Made by a program: the position numbers and the translations under genes. The notes beneath the pieces are model-generated. The model saw nothing but the letters and a program-made list of their open reading frames with translations, ran no database searches and had not been told where the DNA came from. From Clostridia bacterium (GTDB taxonomy: Bacteria; Bacillota; Clostridia; Oscillospirales; CAG-272), in contig CAAEBS010000120.1 in the NCBI GenBank assembly GCA_900754175.1, positions 1 through 37,961 of the forward strand: a stretch of DNA of 37,961 nucleotides, given 5' to 3'. Positions 21,534-29,761 of this stretch are shown piece by piece (position 1 is the stretch's first letter; each line of letters begins with the position of its first letter).

Positions 21534-24500
21534 ATGCGTCAGACAGACGAAAAAACGACAAAAACAGACACCTCCTGCATTGAACGGGATTTCGGCGCTC
21601 CGGGTGCGGAGTACCGTGGGGTTCCGTTCTGGGCATGGAATACCAATATCACACAGCACCACGTGGAATCGCAGACCTGTATGATGCGGGACATGGGCTT
21701 TGGCGGGGCGGTCATCCACGCCAGAAGCGGACTTGCCGACCCGTACATGGGAGACGTTTTCATGAAGAACGTCGGCGCTTCCATTGAAGCCGCAAAAGCC
21801 GCAGGTCAGTTTATCTGGCTTTACGACGAGGATCGCTGGCCCTCCGGCTGTGCCGGCGGAGAGGTGTCGAAAGACCATAAGTACCGTCAGAAAACGGTGA
21901 AATTTTCCAAAACCTGCCCGGAGGGGCTTTCCACGCCCGAAGCCGGCAGGGAACGGGGCGAAAATTATCTGCTCGCCTGCTACCACGTCACAGTGGATAG
22001 CGAGGGGTATCTGGAAAGCTGTCGGATGACGGGGGCGGAGGACGCCAACCTGTTTGCCGTCGTTTACACGGCGCCCGATCATCCGAGATACAACGGACAG
22101 GCATATATCGACACGCTGAACCCCGAGGCGGTGGAAAGGTTCATCGAGCTTACTTATAAGCCGTACACCGAGGCGTTCGGCGGGGAATTCGGCAAGACCG
22201 TGCAGGCAATCTTTACCGACGAGCCGCAGGTGGCAAGGCTTCCCGCACCCGCTTTCAGCGCATGGGAGCGCTTCGGCGAGGTCAGTTTCCCGTGGTCGGA
22301 GTACCTGCGGGAGGCGGGCATGGAGCTGTTCAGCGAGGATATTCTTCCGCTTCTGCCCGAGCTTTGCTGGGAGAAAAAAGAGGGATATTCGCTTACCCGC
22401 TACCGCTACCGTGCCCTGATCGCCCACCTGTTCCGGCAGTCCTACGCACGGCAGATCGGCGAGTGGTGCCGGGCGCACGGAATTCCTTTTTCCGGACATT
22501 TCATGCTGGAGGAGGGGCTGGAGACCCAGAGCACCTGTACCTGCGACGTAATGCGTTGCTATGCGGAGGAGGATATCCCCGGCATCGACATTCTGCGGGG
22601 CTATTTTGAATACACCACGGCAAAGCAGTGCCAGTCGGTGAAGCATCAGTCGGGAAAACGGCAGATGATGTCGGAGCTGTACGGGGTGACCAACTGGACC
22701 GCCGATTTCCGGGATTATCTGTTGCAGGGCAACTGGCAGGCGGCGCTTGGTGTGACCGTTCGTGTCCCGCACCTGACGTGGGTCAGCATGAAGGGCAACG
22801 GCAAGCGGGATTATCCGGCAACCTTTGGTTATCAGGCGCCGTGGTATCGGGAATTTCCTTTGGTAGAGGATCATTTTGCCCGCCTCAATACCGTGCTCAC
22901 CCGTGGTAAGCCGGTGGTGCGGGTCGGCGTTATCCACCCGATCGAAAGTTTCTGGCTGGTTTACGGCGTCAACGACAAGACGGCGGAGCAGAGAGCGGCA
23001 AGGGACGAGGAATTCCACGCTCTTTGCGAGTGGCTGTTGTTCGGCGGCGTGGACTTTGACTATATCAATGAAGACCTTCTGCCCGCCCAGTACCGCCCGG
23101 AAACGGCGGCGGTGGGAGAAATGAAGTACGACGTCGTGCTGGTGCCCGACTGTCTGACTTTGCGCCGCACGACGGTTAAGGTGTTGCGGCAGATGAAGGC
23201 GCAGGGCGTGCGGGTCCTGTTCTCCGGCAACCTGCCCGGATACGTGGACGCCGTAAAGGATCCGGCGGCAGAGGCGCTGGCACGGGAGTGCGAGTGCATC
23301 CCTCACACCCGGGAACGGATTCTGAAGGAGCTTGCCGGTTGCCGTAGCTTTGAGCTGTTGGACGGAAACGGCGCACCGGTCGGGAATTTCCTGCATCAGG
23401 AGCGTGCGATCGACGGCGGACGGTGGTTTTTCCTGACCCCCGGAAAGGAAGTGGCGGACAAGACCGATACCGCCGGAAAAGAGCTGACTTTCCGCATAAA
23501 GGGCGCTTACAAACCGTCGCTGTACCACACCGAAAACGGAGAAATCACAGAGCCGGAATACCGGACAGCCGGGGATTTCACCGAGGTGACGCTGAATGCT
23601 TATGCGTATGATTCTTTCCTTCTGCGCATGGAACCCTGCGGGGGTGAGAGTGTGATGCCGGCATCCGGGAAAACGGCCGGCAAGGAGGAAGCCGGAGCGC
23701 TTCGCCTGCCGGACTGCGTTTCTTACTGGCGTGCGGAGGACAACGTCTGCCTGCTGGATATGGCGTTCTGGTCAGCCGACGGAAAGGACTGGATGCCGCA
23801 GGAGGAGATCCTCCGGATCGACACGGCGGTAAGAAAAAAGAACGGACTGCCGATCATTATCGGAAAGGGAACGGCACAGCCGTGGGCGACCGACCCCGGA
23901 GAGGGACTTTCGGTATGGCTGCGGTATGAATTTGACAGTGAGATCGCACTGCCGTGCCGTCTGGCTTACGAGGCGGTGGAGGAAGTCTCGCTCAACGGCG
24001 AGGCGGTTGCCGTCGCACCCGACGGGTGGTATGTGGACGAGGACATCCATACGCTTCGCCTGCCGGCATTGAAAGCAGAGCGCAACGTCCTTGCCGTCCG
24101 GATGCATCTGGACCGTGTCGTGGGACTGGAGCCGATGTACCTTTTGGGAGATTTTGACGTAAAGCTGCGGGGAACCGAAAAGACGATCGTCGCCCCTGCC
24201 GCAAAGATTGGTTTCGGCGATATGGCGGCGCAGGGTCTGCCTTTCTACGGCGGCAATCTGATCTATGAGGCTGTGGTGAACTGCCCCGGCGGGGATATGG
24301 AGATCTCGGTGAACGACTATCAGGGCGATCTGCTGAAAGTGCGGATCGACGGCGTGGAAAAGGGCGCTATCGTCCTGCCGCCGTACCGCCTGCGGATCCC
24401 GGACGTCGGCACCGGTGAGCACAAGGTGGAAATTGAGTATTTCGGCAACCGGAACAATACGTTCGGTTCTATGCACTGGAGCACGGTGAACACCTATTAC

Positions 24501-24602
24501 GGTCCGGCGCACTGGTGTATGAAGGGAGATGCGTTCAACTATGAATATCATCTTGCCCGTGTTGGCGTTATGAAAGCGCCGGAAATCCGCTTTTTCCGGT
24601 AA
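21534..24602 (+). CDS. Large glycoside hydrolase, GH106-like
   Basis: A 1022-residue protein without signal peptide, so probably cytosolic. The N-terminal catalytic region shows the pattern I associate with GH106 (alpha-L-rhamnosidase) relatives: GVPFWAWNTNIT (29-40), RDMGFGGAVIHARSGL (52-67), WLYDEDRWPSG (95-105), and FTDEP at 227-231 with E230 a candidate catalytic acid. The later half (about 750-1022) is beta-rich with segments typical of galactose-binding-like and GH2-type sandwich modules. It probably cleaves terminal sugars from imported oligosaccharides; rhamnose is only a guess. The start at 21534 follows GGGGGGAGAACT; an upstream ATG at 21471 lies in the promoter. It stands alone, without transporter genes, and is divergent from SCIFF. 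Confidence 0.75.
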   Translation: MRQTDEKTTKTDTSCIERDFGAPGAEYRGVPFWAWNTNITQHHVESQTCMMRDMGFGGAVIHARSGLADPYMGDVFMKNVGASIEAAKAAGQFIWLYDEDRWPSGCAGGEVSKDHKYRQKTVKFSKTCPEGLSTPEAGRERGENYLLACYHVTVDSEGYLESCRMTGAEDANLFAVVYTAPDHPRYNGQAYIDTLNPEAVERFIELTYKPYTEAFGGEFGKTVQAIFTDEPQVARLPAPAFSAWERFGEVSFPWSEYLREAGMELFSEDILPLLPELCWEKKEGYSLTRYRYRALIAHLFRQSYARQIGEWCRAHGIPFSGHFMLEEGLETQSTCTCDVMRCYAEEDIPGIDILRGYFEYTTAKQCQSVKHQSGKRQMMSELYGVTNWTADFRDYLLQGNWQAALGVTVRVPHLTWVSMKGNGKRDYPATFGYQAPWYREFPLVEDHFARLNTVLTRGKPVVRVGVIHPIESFWLVYGVNDKTAEQRAARDEEFHALCEWLLFGGVDFDYINEDLLPAQYRPETAAVGEMKYDVVLVPDCLTLRRTTVKVLRQMKAQGVRVLFSGNLPGYVDAVKDPAAEALARECECIPHTRERILKELAGCRSFELLDGNGAPVGNFLHQERAIDGGRWFFLTPGKEVADKTDTAGKELTFRIKGAYKPSLYHTENGEITEPEYRTAGDFTEVTLNAYAYDSFLLRMEPCGGESVMPASGKTAGKEEAGALRLPDCVSYWRAEDNVCLLDMAFWSADGKDWMPQEEILRIDTAVRKKNGLPIIIGKGTAQPWATDPGEGLSVWLRYEFDSEIALPCRLAYEAVEEVSLNGEAVAVAPDGWYVDEDIHTLRLPALKAERNVLAVRMHLDRVVGLEPMYLLGDFDVKLRGTEKTIVAPAAKIGFGDMAAQGLPFYGGNLIYEAVVNCPGGDMEISVNDYQGDLLKVRIDGVEKGAIVLPPYRLRIPDVGTGEHKVEIEYFGNRNNTFGSMHWSTVNTYYGPAHWCMKGDAFNYEYHLARVGVMKAPEIRFFR

Positions 24603-24617
24603 TCTTTGGGAGGAACT

Positions 24618-24647
24618 ATGATTGAATATGCACGTATGAATGGATAA
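24618..24647 (+). other. Nine-codon open frame with a good ribosome site
   Basis: GGGAGGAACT precedes an ATG that opens a 9-codon frame (M-I-E-Y-A-R-M-N-G, then TAA), 15 bases after the GH106-like stop. Its codons overlap the left arm of the following hairpin. It has one Arg codon, so it is a poor arginine attenuator, and the argG promoter lies downstream of it. It could be chance, a gene remnant, or a translated element modulating the hairpin. Confidence 0.25.
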
Positions 24648-24670
24648 ATATTCATTTATGCGTGCATATT
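24625..24670 (+). terminator. Terminator hairpin after the GH106-like gene
   Basis: AATATGCACGTATGAATG (24625-24642) pairs over 18 bp, with two G-U pairs, with 24653-24670, around a 10-base loop, then TTCCTTTTTC. It probably ends the GH106-like transcript. The upper stem is also a TGAAT/ATTCA palindrome with an 8-base centre. Confidence 0.65.
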
Positions 24671-24744
24671 TCCTTTTTCAGGCAAGGAAAAGAAAAAATT
24701 CTTGAAAAATATCAAAAAAATCCGAAATTTTTTTCAAAAACCCC

Positions 24745-24773
24745 TTGACAGAAGCAAAATAACGATGTATAAT
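24745..24773 (+). promoter_or_regulatory. Sigma-A promoter of the arginine cluster
   Basis: TTGACA (24745-24750), a 17-base spacer, and TATAAT (24768-24773), both perfect consensus. The predicted transcription start is near 24780, about 43 bases before the argG ATG. It is the only strong promoter I see for the arginine genes up to the window end. Confidence 0.9.
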
Positions 24774-24796
24774 AATTCACGAAAATACAAGTTTTA

Positions 24797-24810
24797 AGAA
24801 TATTTATTCA
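24797..24810 (+). promoter_or_regulatory. Candidate ARG box (ArgR operator) of argG
   Basis: AGAATATTTATTCA fits the ArgR half-site palindrome TGAAT-wwww-ATTCA with one mismatch outside the free A/T centre. It lies about 17-30 bases downstream of the predicted start site and directly before the ribosome site GAGGTG. Bound ArgR would block transcription early, in the manner of downstream AhrC sites. argR is encoded in the same window at 8193. Confidence 0.65.
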
Positions 24811-24822
24811 AGAGGTGCAATT

Positions 24823-26046
24823 ATGAAAAAAGAAAACATCAAAAAAGTAGTGCTTGCTTACTCCGGAGGACTGGATACCTCCATTATCATCCCGTGGCTG
24901 AAAGAAAATTACAACAACTGCGAGGTCATTGCCGTGTCCGGAAACGTGGGACAGGCGGATGAGCTGGAGGGGCTGGAGGAAAAGGCAATCAAGACCGGCG
25001 CATCCAAGCTGTACGTTCTGGACCTGACCGAGGAGTACGTCAACGACTACATCATCCCCACCATGAAAGCGGGAGCGGTGTACGAGGAGTACCTGCTGGG
25101 TACCAGCCACGCACGTCCCTGCATTGCCAAGGGGCTGATGGAGATCGCTCTGAAAGAGGGCGCCGACGCCATTTGCCACGGCTGTACCGGAAAGGGAAAC
25201 GACCAGGTGCGTTTTGAACTTGCTATCAAGCATTTTGCACCCGAAATGCCGATCATCGCTCCGTGGCGTGAGTGGAACATCAAGTCCCGGGAAGAGGAGA
25301 TCGAGTACGCTGAGGCGCATCACATCCCGCTGAAGATCAACCGGGAGACCAACTACTCCAAGGACAAGAACCTGTGGCATCTTTCCCACGAGGGACTGGA
25401 TCTGGAGGACACCGGAAACGAGCCGATGTACGAAAAGCCCGGATTCCTGGAAATGGGCGTATCCCCGATTGCGGCGCCCGACGCTCCTACCTATGTGGAG
25501 CTTGATTTTGAGCAGGGAACCCCGGTAGCGCTCGACGGCAAGAAAATGAGCGCAAAGGATATCATTCTCAAGCTCAACGAACTGGGCGGTGCCAACGGCA
25601 TCGGAATTCTGGATATCGTCGAAAACCGTCTGGTCGGCATGAAGTGCCGTGGCGTATACGAGACGCCCGGCGGAACCATTCTCTACAAGGCGCACAGCGT
25701 GCTGGAGAGCATTTGCCTTGACAAGATGACGCTCCACGAAAAGCAGAAGCTGTCGATCACCTTTGCCGAGCTGGTTTACAACGGTCAGTGGTTCACCCCC
25801 CTGCGGGAAGCGCTTTCCGCCTTTGTGGACAAAACGCAGGAAAAGGTCACCGGTAAGGTCCGCCTGAAGCTTTACAAGGGCAACATGATCAACGCCGGCG
25901 TATGGAGCCCCTACTCGCTGTACAGCGAAGAGATCGCAACCTTCGGCGAAAGCGATTACAACCAGAAGGATTCCGAGGGCTTTATCAACCTGTACGGACT
26001 TCCGATCAAGGTCCAGGCGATGGTGGACGCCAAGAATAAGAAATAA
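24823..26046 (+). CDS. argG: Argininosuccinate synthase
   Basis: A 407-residue ligase joining citrulline and aspartate with ATP to argininosuccinate. The N-terminal PP-loop is LAYSGGLDTS (11-20). Further landmarks are YLLGTSHARPCIAKGL (family usually FARPLIAK), HGCTGKGNDQVRFE, and EPMYEKPGFLEMGVSP. Length is normal. The ATG at 24823 follows GAGGTGCAATT. It is the first gene of the arginine cluster, behind the promoter and ARG box, and is separated from argH by 135 bases holding a GC-rich hairpin. Confidence 0.96.
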   Translation: MKKENIKKVVLAYSGGLDTSIIIPWLKENYNNCEVIAVSGNVGQADELEGLEEKAIKTGASKLYVLDLTEEYVNDYIIPTMKAGAVYEEYLLGTSHARPCIAKGLMEIALKEGADAICHGCTGKGNDQVRFELAIKHFAPEMPIIAPWREWNIKSREEEIEYAEAHHIPLKINRETNYSKDKNLWHLSHEGLDLEDTGNEPMYEKPGFLEMGVSPIAAPDAPTYVELDFEQGTPVALDGKKMSAKDIILKLNELGGANGIGILDIVENRLVGMKCRGVYETPGGTILYKAHSVLESICLDKMTLHEKQKLSITFAELVYNGQWFTPLREALSAFVDKTQEKVTGKVRLKLYKGNMINAGVWSPYSLYSEEIATFGESDYNQKDSEGFINLYGLPIKVQAMVDAKNKK

Positions 26047-26055
26047 GAATAAAAT

Positions 26056-26091
26056 GCAGGCGACTGTCCGCCGGACCGGACGGTCGTCTGC
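26056..26091 (+). terminator. Hairpin between argG and argH
   Basis: GCAGGCGACTGTCCG (26056-26070) pairs along all 15 bases with 26077-26091 (two G-U pairs) around a 6-base loop, but only CTTTGG follows. The weak T tract suggests partial termination or an RNA-processing/stability element lowering argH and downstream expression relative to argG. Confidence 0.6.
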
Positions 26092-26181
26092 TTTGGACTA
26101 CTTATTACAAATCAGGAACGGAAAGGATGCGGGGCGCTTTCTCTGCCCAAAGAGGCGGAGGATCGGTCGTAGTGACGAAAA

Positions 26182-27561
26182 ATGGCAAAAATGTGGGCAG
26201 GAAGAACGGCGGGGGTAACCGACCGTGTAGCGGATGATTTCAATTCTTCGATCGGCTTTGACTGCCGGATGTACCGTCAGGATATCCGGGGCAGTATGGC
26301 GCACGCCGCCATGCTCGGAGCGCAGGGAATCATCACGCAGAGCGAGGCGCAGACACTGATTGACGGACTGGCAGGAATTCTGGAGGATCTGGAATCCGGC
26401 AAACTGGAGATCGACGGGACCTGCGAGGACATTCATATGTTCGTGGAGCAGGTGCTGACCGAGCGACTGGGAGACGTGGGCAAAAAACTGCACACGGCAC
26501 GGAGCCGCAACGACCAGGTGGCGCTGGATCTGCGGATGTATCTGCGGGACGAGAACTCGGAGATTCTGGAGGAGCTGAAAGCTCTGCTCGGGGTGGTGGC
26601 AGAGCTTGCCGGGAAGAACCAATCGGTCATCATGCCCGGTTACACGCATTTGCAGAGGGCGCAACCGGTCACGTTCGGACATCATCTCATGGCATACGCC
26701 ATGATGCTTTTGCGGGACCGGGATCGTTTCCGGGACGCCGGGCGGCGGATGAACATTTCGCCGATCGGTTGCTGTGCGCTGGCGGGAACCACCTACGACA
26801 CCGACCGACGGCTGGAGGCGGAGAAGCTCGGTTTTGACGGGATCGCACGCAACAGCATGGACGGGGTGTCCGACCGGGATTTCTGCGTGGAATTCATGAG
26901 CGCCTGCTCCATTCTGATGATGCACCTTTCCCGCCTTTCGGAGGAACTGATTCTCTGGTCAAGCTGGGAATTCCGCTTTGTGGAGCTTTCCGACGCCTAC
27001 ACTACCGGTTCCTCTATCATGCCGCAGAAAAAGAACCCGGATATGGCGGAGCTGATCCGGGGAAAGACCGGCAGGGTGTACGGCGATCTGCTGGCACTGC
27101 TCACCACGCTGAAAGGTCTGCCGCTAGCATACAACAAGGATATGCAGGAGGACAAGGAAAGCGTGTTTGACGCCGTGGATACGGTGCATAAATGCCTGAA
27201 GGTCATGACGCCGATGCTTGCCACCATGACGGTGCGGGCAGACAACATGAAAAAGGCGGCGCAGGGCGGCTTTATCAACGCCACCGACCTTGCGGATTAT
27301 CTGGTCAAGCGGGGAATGCCGTTCCGCACCGCTTACAAGATCTCGGGGCAGATCGTTGCCCGGTGCATTGCGGAGGGCAAGGTGCTGGAAACGCTTCCGC
27401 TTGCGGTCTACCGGGAATACTCCGAACTGTTCGACGAGGAGCTGTACGGAGAGATCAACCTTGCGAATTGCGTGGAGAAAAGAATTTCCGAGGGCGGAAC
27501 CTCGCAGGCGTCGGTGGCGGCGCAGATCGCCTATGTAAAGGAGGAGCTTGCAAAGTGGTAA
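26182..27561 (+). CDS. argH: Argininosuccinate lyase
   Basis: A 459-residue homotetrameric enzyme splitting argininosuccinate into arginine and fumarate. The start MAKMWAGRTAG is typical. The catalytic segment GYTHLQRAQPVTFGHHL supplies His156, and the flexible fumarase/aspartase signature GSSIMPQKKNPDMAEL (277-292) supplies the catalytic Ser. HTARSRNDQVALDLRMYLRD is intact. The ribosome site before 26182 is weak. Its end overlaps the argC start by 7 bases. Confidence 0.96.
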   Translation: MAKMWAGRTAGVTDRVADDFNSSIGFDCRMYRQDIRGSMAHAAMLGAQGIITQSEAQTLIDGLAGILEDLESGKLEIDGTCEDIHMFVEQVLTERLGDVGKKLHTARSRNDQVALDLRMYLRDENSEILEELKALLGVVAELAGKNQSVIMPGYTHLQRAQPVTFGHHLMAYAMMLLRDRDRFRDAGRRMNISPIGCCALAGTTYDTDRRLEAEKLGFDGIARNSMDGVSDRDFCVEFMSACSILMMHLSRLSEELILWSSWEFRFVELSDAYTTGSSIMPQKKNPDMAELIRGKTGRVYGDLLALLTTLKGLPLAYNKDMQEDKESVFDAVDTVHKCLKVMTPMLATMTVRADNMKKAAQGGFINATDLADYLVKRGMPFRTAYKISGQIVARCIAEGKVLETLPLAVYREYSELFDEELYGEINLANCVEKRISEGGTSQASVAAQIAYVKEELAKW

Positions 27562-28508
27562 AGGTATTTATTGACGGCAGTGCCGGCACGACCGGACTGA
27601 AGATTGCCGACCGGCTTGCCGGGCGGGAAGATCTTGCGCTGATCACGCTTCCCGAGGAGCTTCGGAAGGACAGCGGCGCCCGCCGGGATGCGATCCACAG
27701 CGCCGACGTGGTGTTCCTCTGCCTGCCGGATGCCGCCGCCGTGGAGGCAGTGGCGCTTGCGGAGGGGGCAAAGGCGGTGCTGATCGACACCTCGACCGCA
27801 CACCGGACGGCGCCCGGCTGGGCATACGGCTTTCCTGAGCTTACCGGCAGGCGGGACGCCGTTCTGAATTCCGGGCGCATTGCCAATCCCGGATGCCACG
27901 CAAGCGGATTTCTTGCGCTGACCGAGCCGCTGGTGACGGCAAAACTTCTTTCGCCCGATGCGGCGCTGACCTGCTTTTCGCTCACCGGCTATTCCGGCGG
28001 CGGAAAGAAGATGATCGCCGGATACGAGGCACCGGACAGAGATCCTCTGCTCGGAGCGCCGAGACAGTACGGGCTGACGCAGAGCCACAAGCATCTGCCA
28101 GAAATGACGAAGATCAGCGGACTGCGCACCGCACCCGCATTCTGCCCCATCGTGGGGGACTTTTACAGCGGAATGGAAGTCACCGTGCCGCTCTTTACCA
28201 AAGATCTGCGGGGGAGCGTGGAGGACATCCGGGAGGTCTACCGGGAGCGATATACCGGAAAGATCGTGCATTTTGACGGCAACGAAAACGAGGACGGATT
28301 CCTCTCCGCCGGCACATGGTCGGGATATGACGATATGCAGATCACCGTGCAGGGAGAGGGCGAGCGGATATTGCTTGTCAGCCGTTTCGACAATCTCGGC
28401 AAGGGAGCCTCCGGCTCGGCGATCCAGAATATGAATCTGGTTCTCGGATTTTGTGAGGACGAAGGTCTGAAGCTCAAGGGGACGGCGAAAAGCGGTCCCG
28501 TTTTATGA
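27555..28508 (+). CDS. argC: N-acetyl-gamma-glutamyl-phosphate reductase, type 2
   Basis: A 317-residue NADPH-dependent reductase of the arginine pathway. It has the shorter type 2 architecture (about 310 residues): VFIDGSAGTTGLKI nucleotide-binding loop at the N-terminus, catalytic Cys114 in NPGCHASGF, and SHKHLPEM with the conserved His. The start is GTG at 27555, supported by AGGAGGAG at the right distance and by the fit of MVKVFIDGSAG to the family; no in-frame ATG lies near. It overlaps argH by 7 bases and argJ's possible early ATG by 4. Confidence 0.94.
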   Translation: MVKVFIDGSAGTTGLKIADRLAGREDLALITLPEELRKDSGARRDAIHSADVVFLCLPDAAAVEAVALAEGAKAVLIDTSTAHRTAPGWAYGFPELTGRRDAVLNSGRIANPGCHASGFLALTEPLVTAKLLSPDAALTCFSLTGYSGGGKKMIAGYEAPDRDPLLGAPRQYGLTQSHKHLPEMTKISGLRTAPAFCPIVGDFYSGMEVTVPLFTKDLRGSVEDIREVYRERYTGKIVHFDGNENEDGFLSAGTWSGYDDMQITVQGEGERILLVSRFDNLGKGASGSAIQNMNLVLGFCEDEGLKLKGTAKSGPVL

Positions 28509-28531
28509 AAAAGAAAAGTGAGGATAAAGAC

Positions 28532-29749
28532 ATGATAAAGATCATTGAGGGCGGCGTTTGCGCCGCAAAGGGCTTTTCGGCAAACGGCGTTCATTGCGGG
28601 ATCCGGAAGAACCGCACCAAGCGGGATCTTGCGCTGATCTGTTCGGAGGTGCCGGCAACCGCCGCCGCCGTTTATACCACCAATCTTGTCAAGGGGGCGC
28701 CGCTTACCGTCACCCGGGAGCATCTGACAAACGGAGTGGCGCAGGCGATCATCTGCAACAGCGGAAACGCCAATACCTGCAATGCGAACGGCATTGAGAT
28801 CGCCGAGCAGACGAGTGCGCTTCTGGCGGCGGAGCTTGGCATTTCCGCCGAGGACGTGGTGGTGGCGTCCACGGGCGTGATCGGACAGCCGATGTGCATC
28901 GACCCGATCGCCTCGGGGATCCCCGCACTGGTAAAAGGACTTTCGGCAGACGGCAGTAAAAACGCCGCCGAGGGAATCATGACCACCGATACGGCACTTA
29001 AGGAGATTGCCGTGGAGTTTGAAGTGGACGGTGTGAGCTGTCGCATCGGCGGAATTGCCAAGGGCAGCGGCATGATCCACCCGAACATGGCGACCATGCT
29101 GGTGTTTATCACCACCGATACGGCAATTTCTTCGGAAATGCTTTCCAAGGCGCTGAAGAGCGATATTGCCGACACTTTCAACATGATCAGCGTGGACGGG
29201 GACACCTCCACCAACGACATGGTGACCGTTCTGGCAAACGGTAAGGCGGGCAACCCCGTGATCGAAAGCGAGGGAGCGGGCTTTACCGCTTTCATGGAAG
29301 CGCTGAACACGGTGAACGTGCACCTTTGCCGGATGATCGCCGGCGACGGAGAGGGCGCTACCAAGCTTCTGGAATGTAAGGTCAGCGGCGCTCTGGACGA
29401 GGCGAACGCCAAGAAGATCGCCAAGAGCGTGATTTGCTCCAGTCTGGTCAAGGCGGCGATGTTCGGTGCTGACGCCAACTGGGGAAGGGTGCTGTGCGCT
29501 ATCGGTTACAGCGGCGCTGCGTGCGACATCAGCGAGGTCGCCGTGTCCTTCGTTTCGGCAAAGGGAGAGATCCTGGTGTGCCGTGACGGCGCCGGGGTGG
29601 AATTTTCCGAGGAGCTGGCGAAGGAGATCCTTCTGGAGCCTGAAATTGAGATCCGGGTTTCGCTCGGAGACGGCACGGCGGAGGCGACCGCCTTTGGCTG
29701 TGACCTGACCTACGACTACGTAAAGATCAACGGCGATTATCGCACCTGA
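28532..29749 (+). CDS. argJ: Bifunctional glutamate/ornithine acetyltransferase
   Basis: A 405-residue enzyme moving acetyl from N-acetylornithine to glutamate; some members also use acetyl-CoA. The self-cleavage motif KGSGMIHPNMATMLVF carries T188, the nucleophile that becomes the beta-chain N-terminus. The C-terminal ADANWGRVLCAIGYSG matches the family. The start at 28532 follows GTGAGGAT. An earlier ATG at 28505 overlaps the argC stop but adds a charged segment unlike the family, so I prefer 28532. No argA is nearby, consistent with ArgJ recycling acetyl groups. Confidence 0.94.
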   Translation: MIKIIEGGVCAAKGFSANGVHCGIRKNRTKRDLALICSEVPATAAAVYTTNLVKGAPLTVTREHLTNGVAQAIICNSGNANTCNANGIEIAEQTSALLAAELGISAEDVVVASTGVIGQPMCIDPIASGIPALVKGLSADGSKNAAEGIMTTDTALKEIAVEFEVDGVSCRIGGIAKGSGMIHPNMATMLVFITTDTAISSEMLSKALKSDIADTFNMISVDGDTSTNDMVTVLANGKAGNPVIESEGAGFTAFMEALNTVNVHLCRMIAGDGEGATKLLECKVSGALDEANAKKIAKSVICSSLVKAAMFGADANWGRVLCAIGYSGAACDISEVAVSFVSAKGEILVCRDGAGVEFSEELAKEILLEPEIEIRVSLGDGTAEATAFGCDLTYDYVKINGDYRT

Positions 29750-29761
29750 GAGGTAAAAGAA

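Noticed and set aside
21327..23528. A 733-codon antisense frame opposite the GH106-like gene
   Set aside because: It begins inside the glycosidase gene and runs across the scfA promoter; the protein has no domain signature and no convincing ribosome site.
24637..24654. A second ARG box in the hairpin after the GH106-like gene
   Set aside because: TGAAT and ATTCA are 8 bases apart rather than about 4, about 90 bases upstream of the -35, and are explained by the terminator stem.
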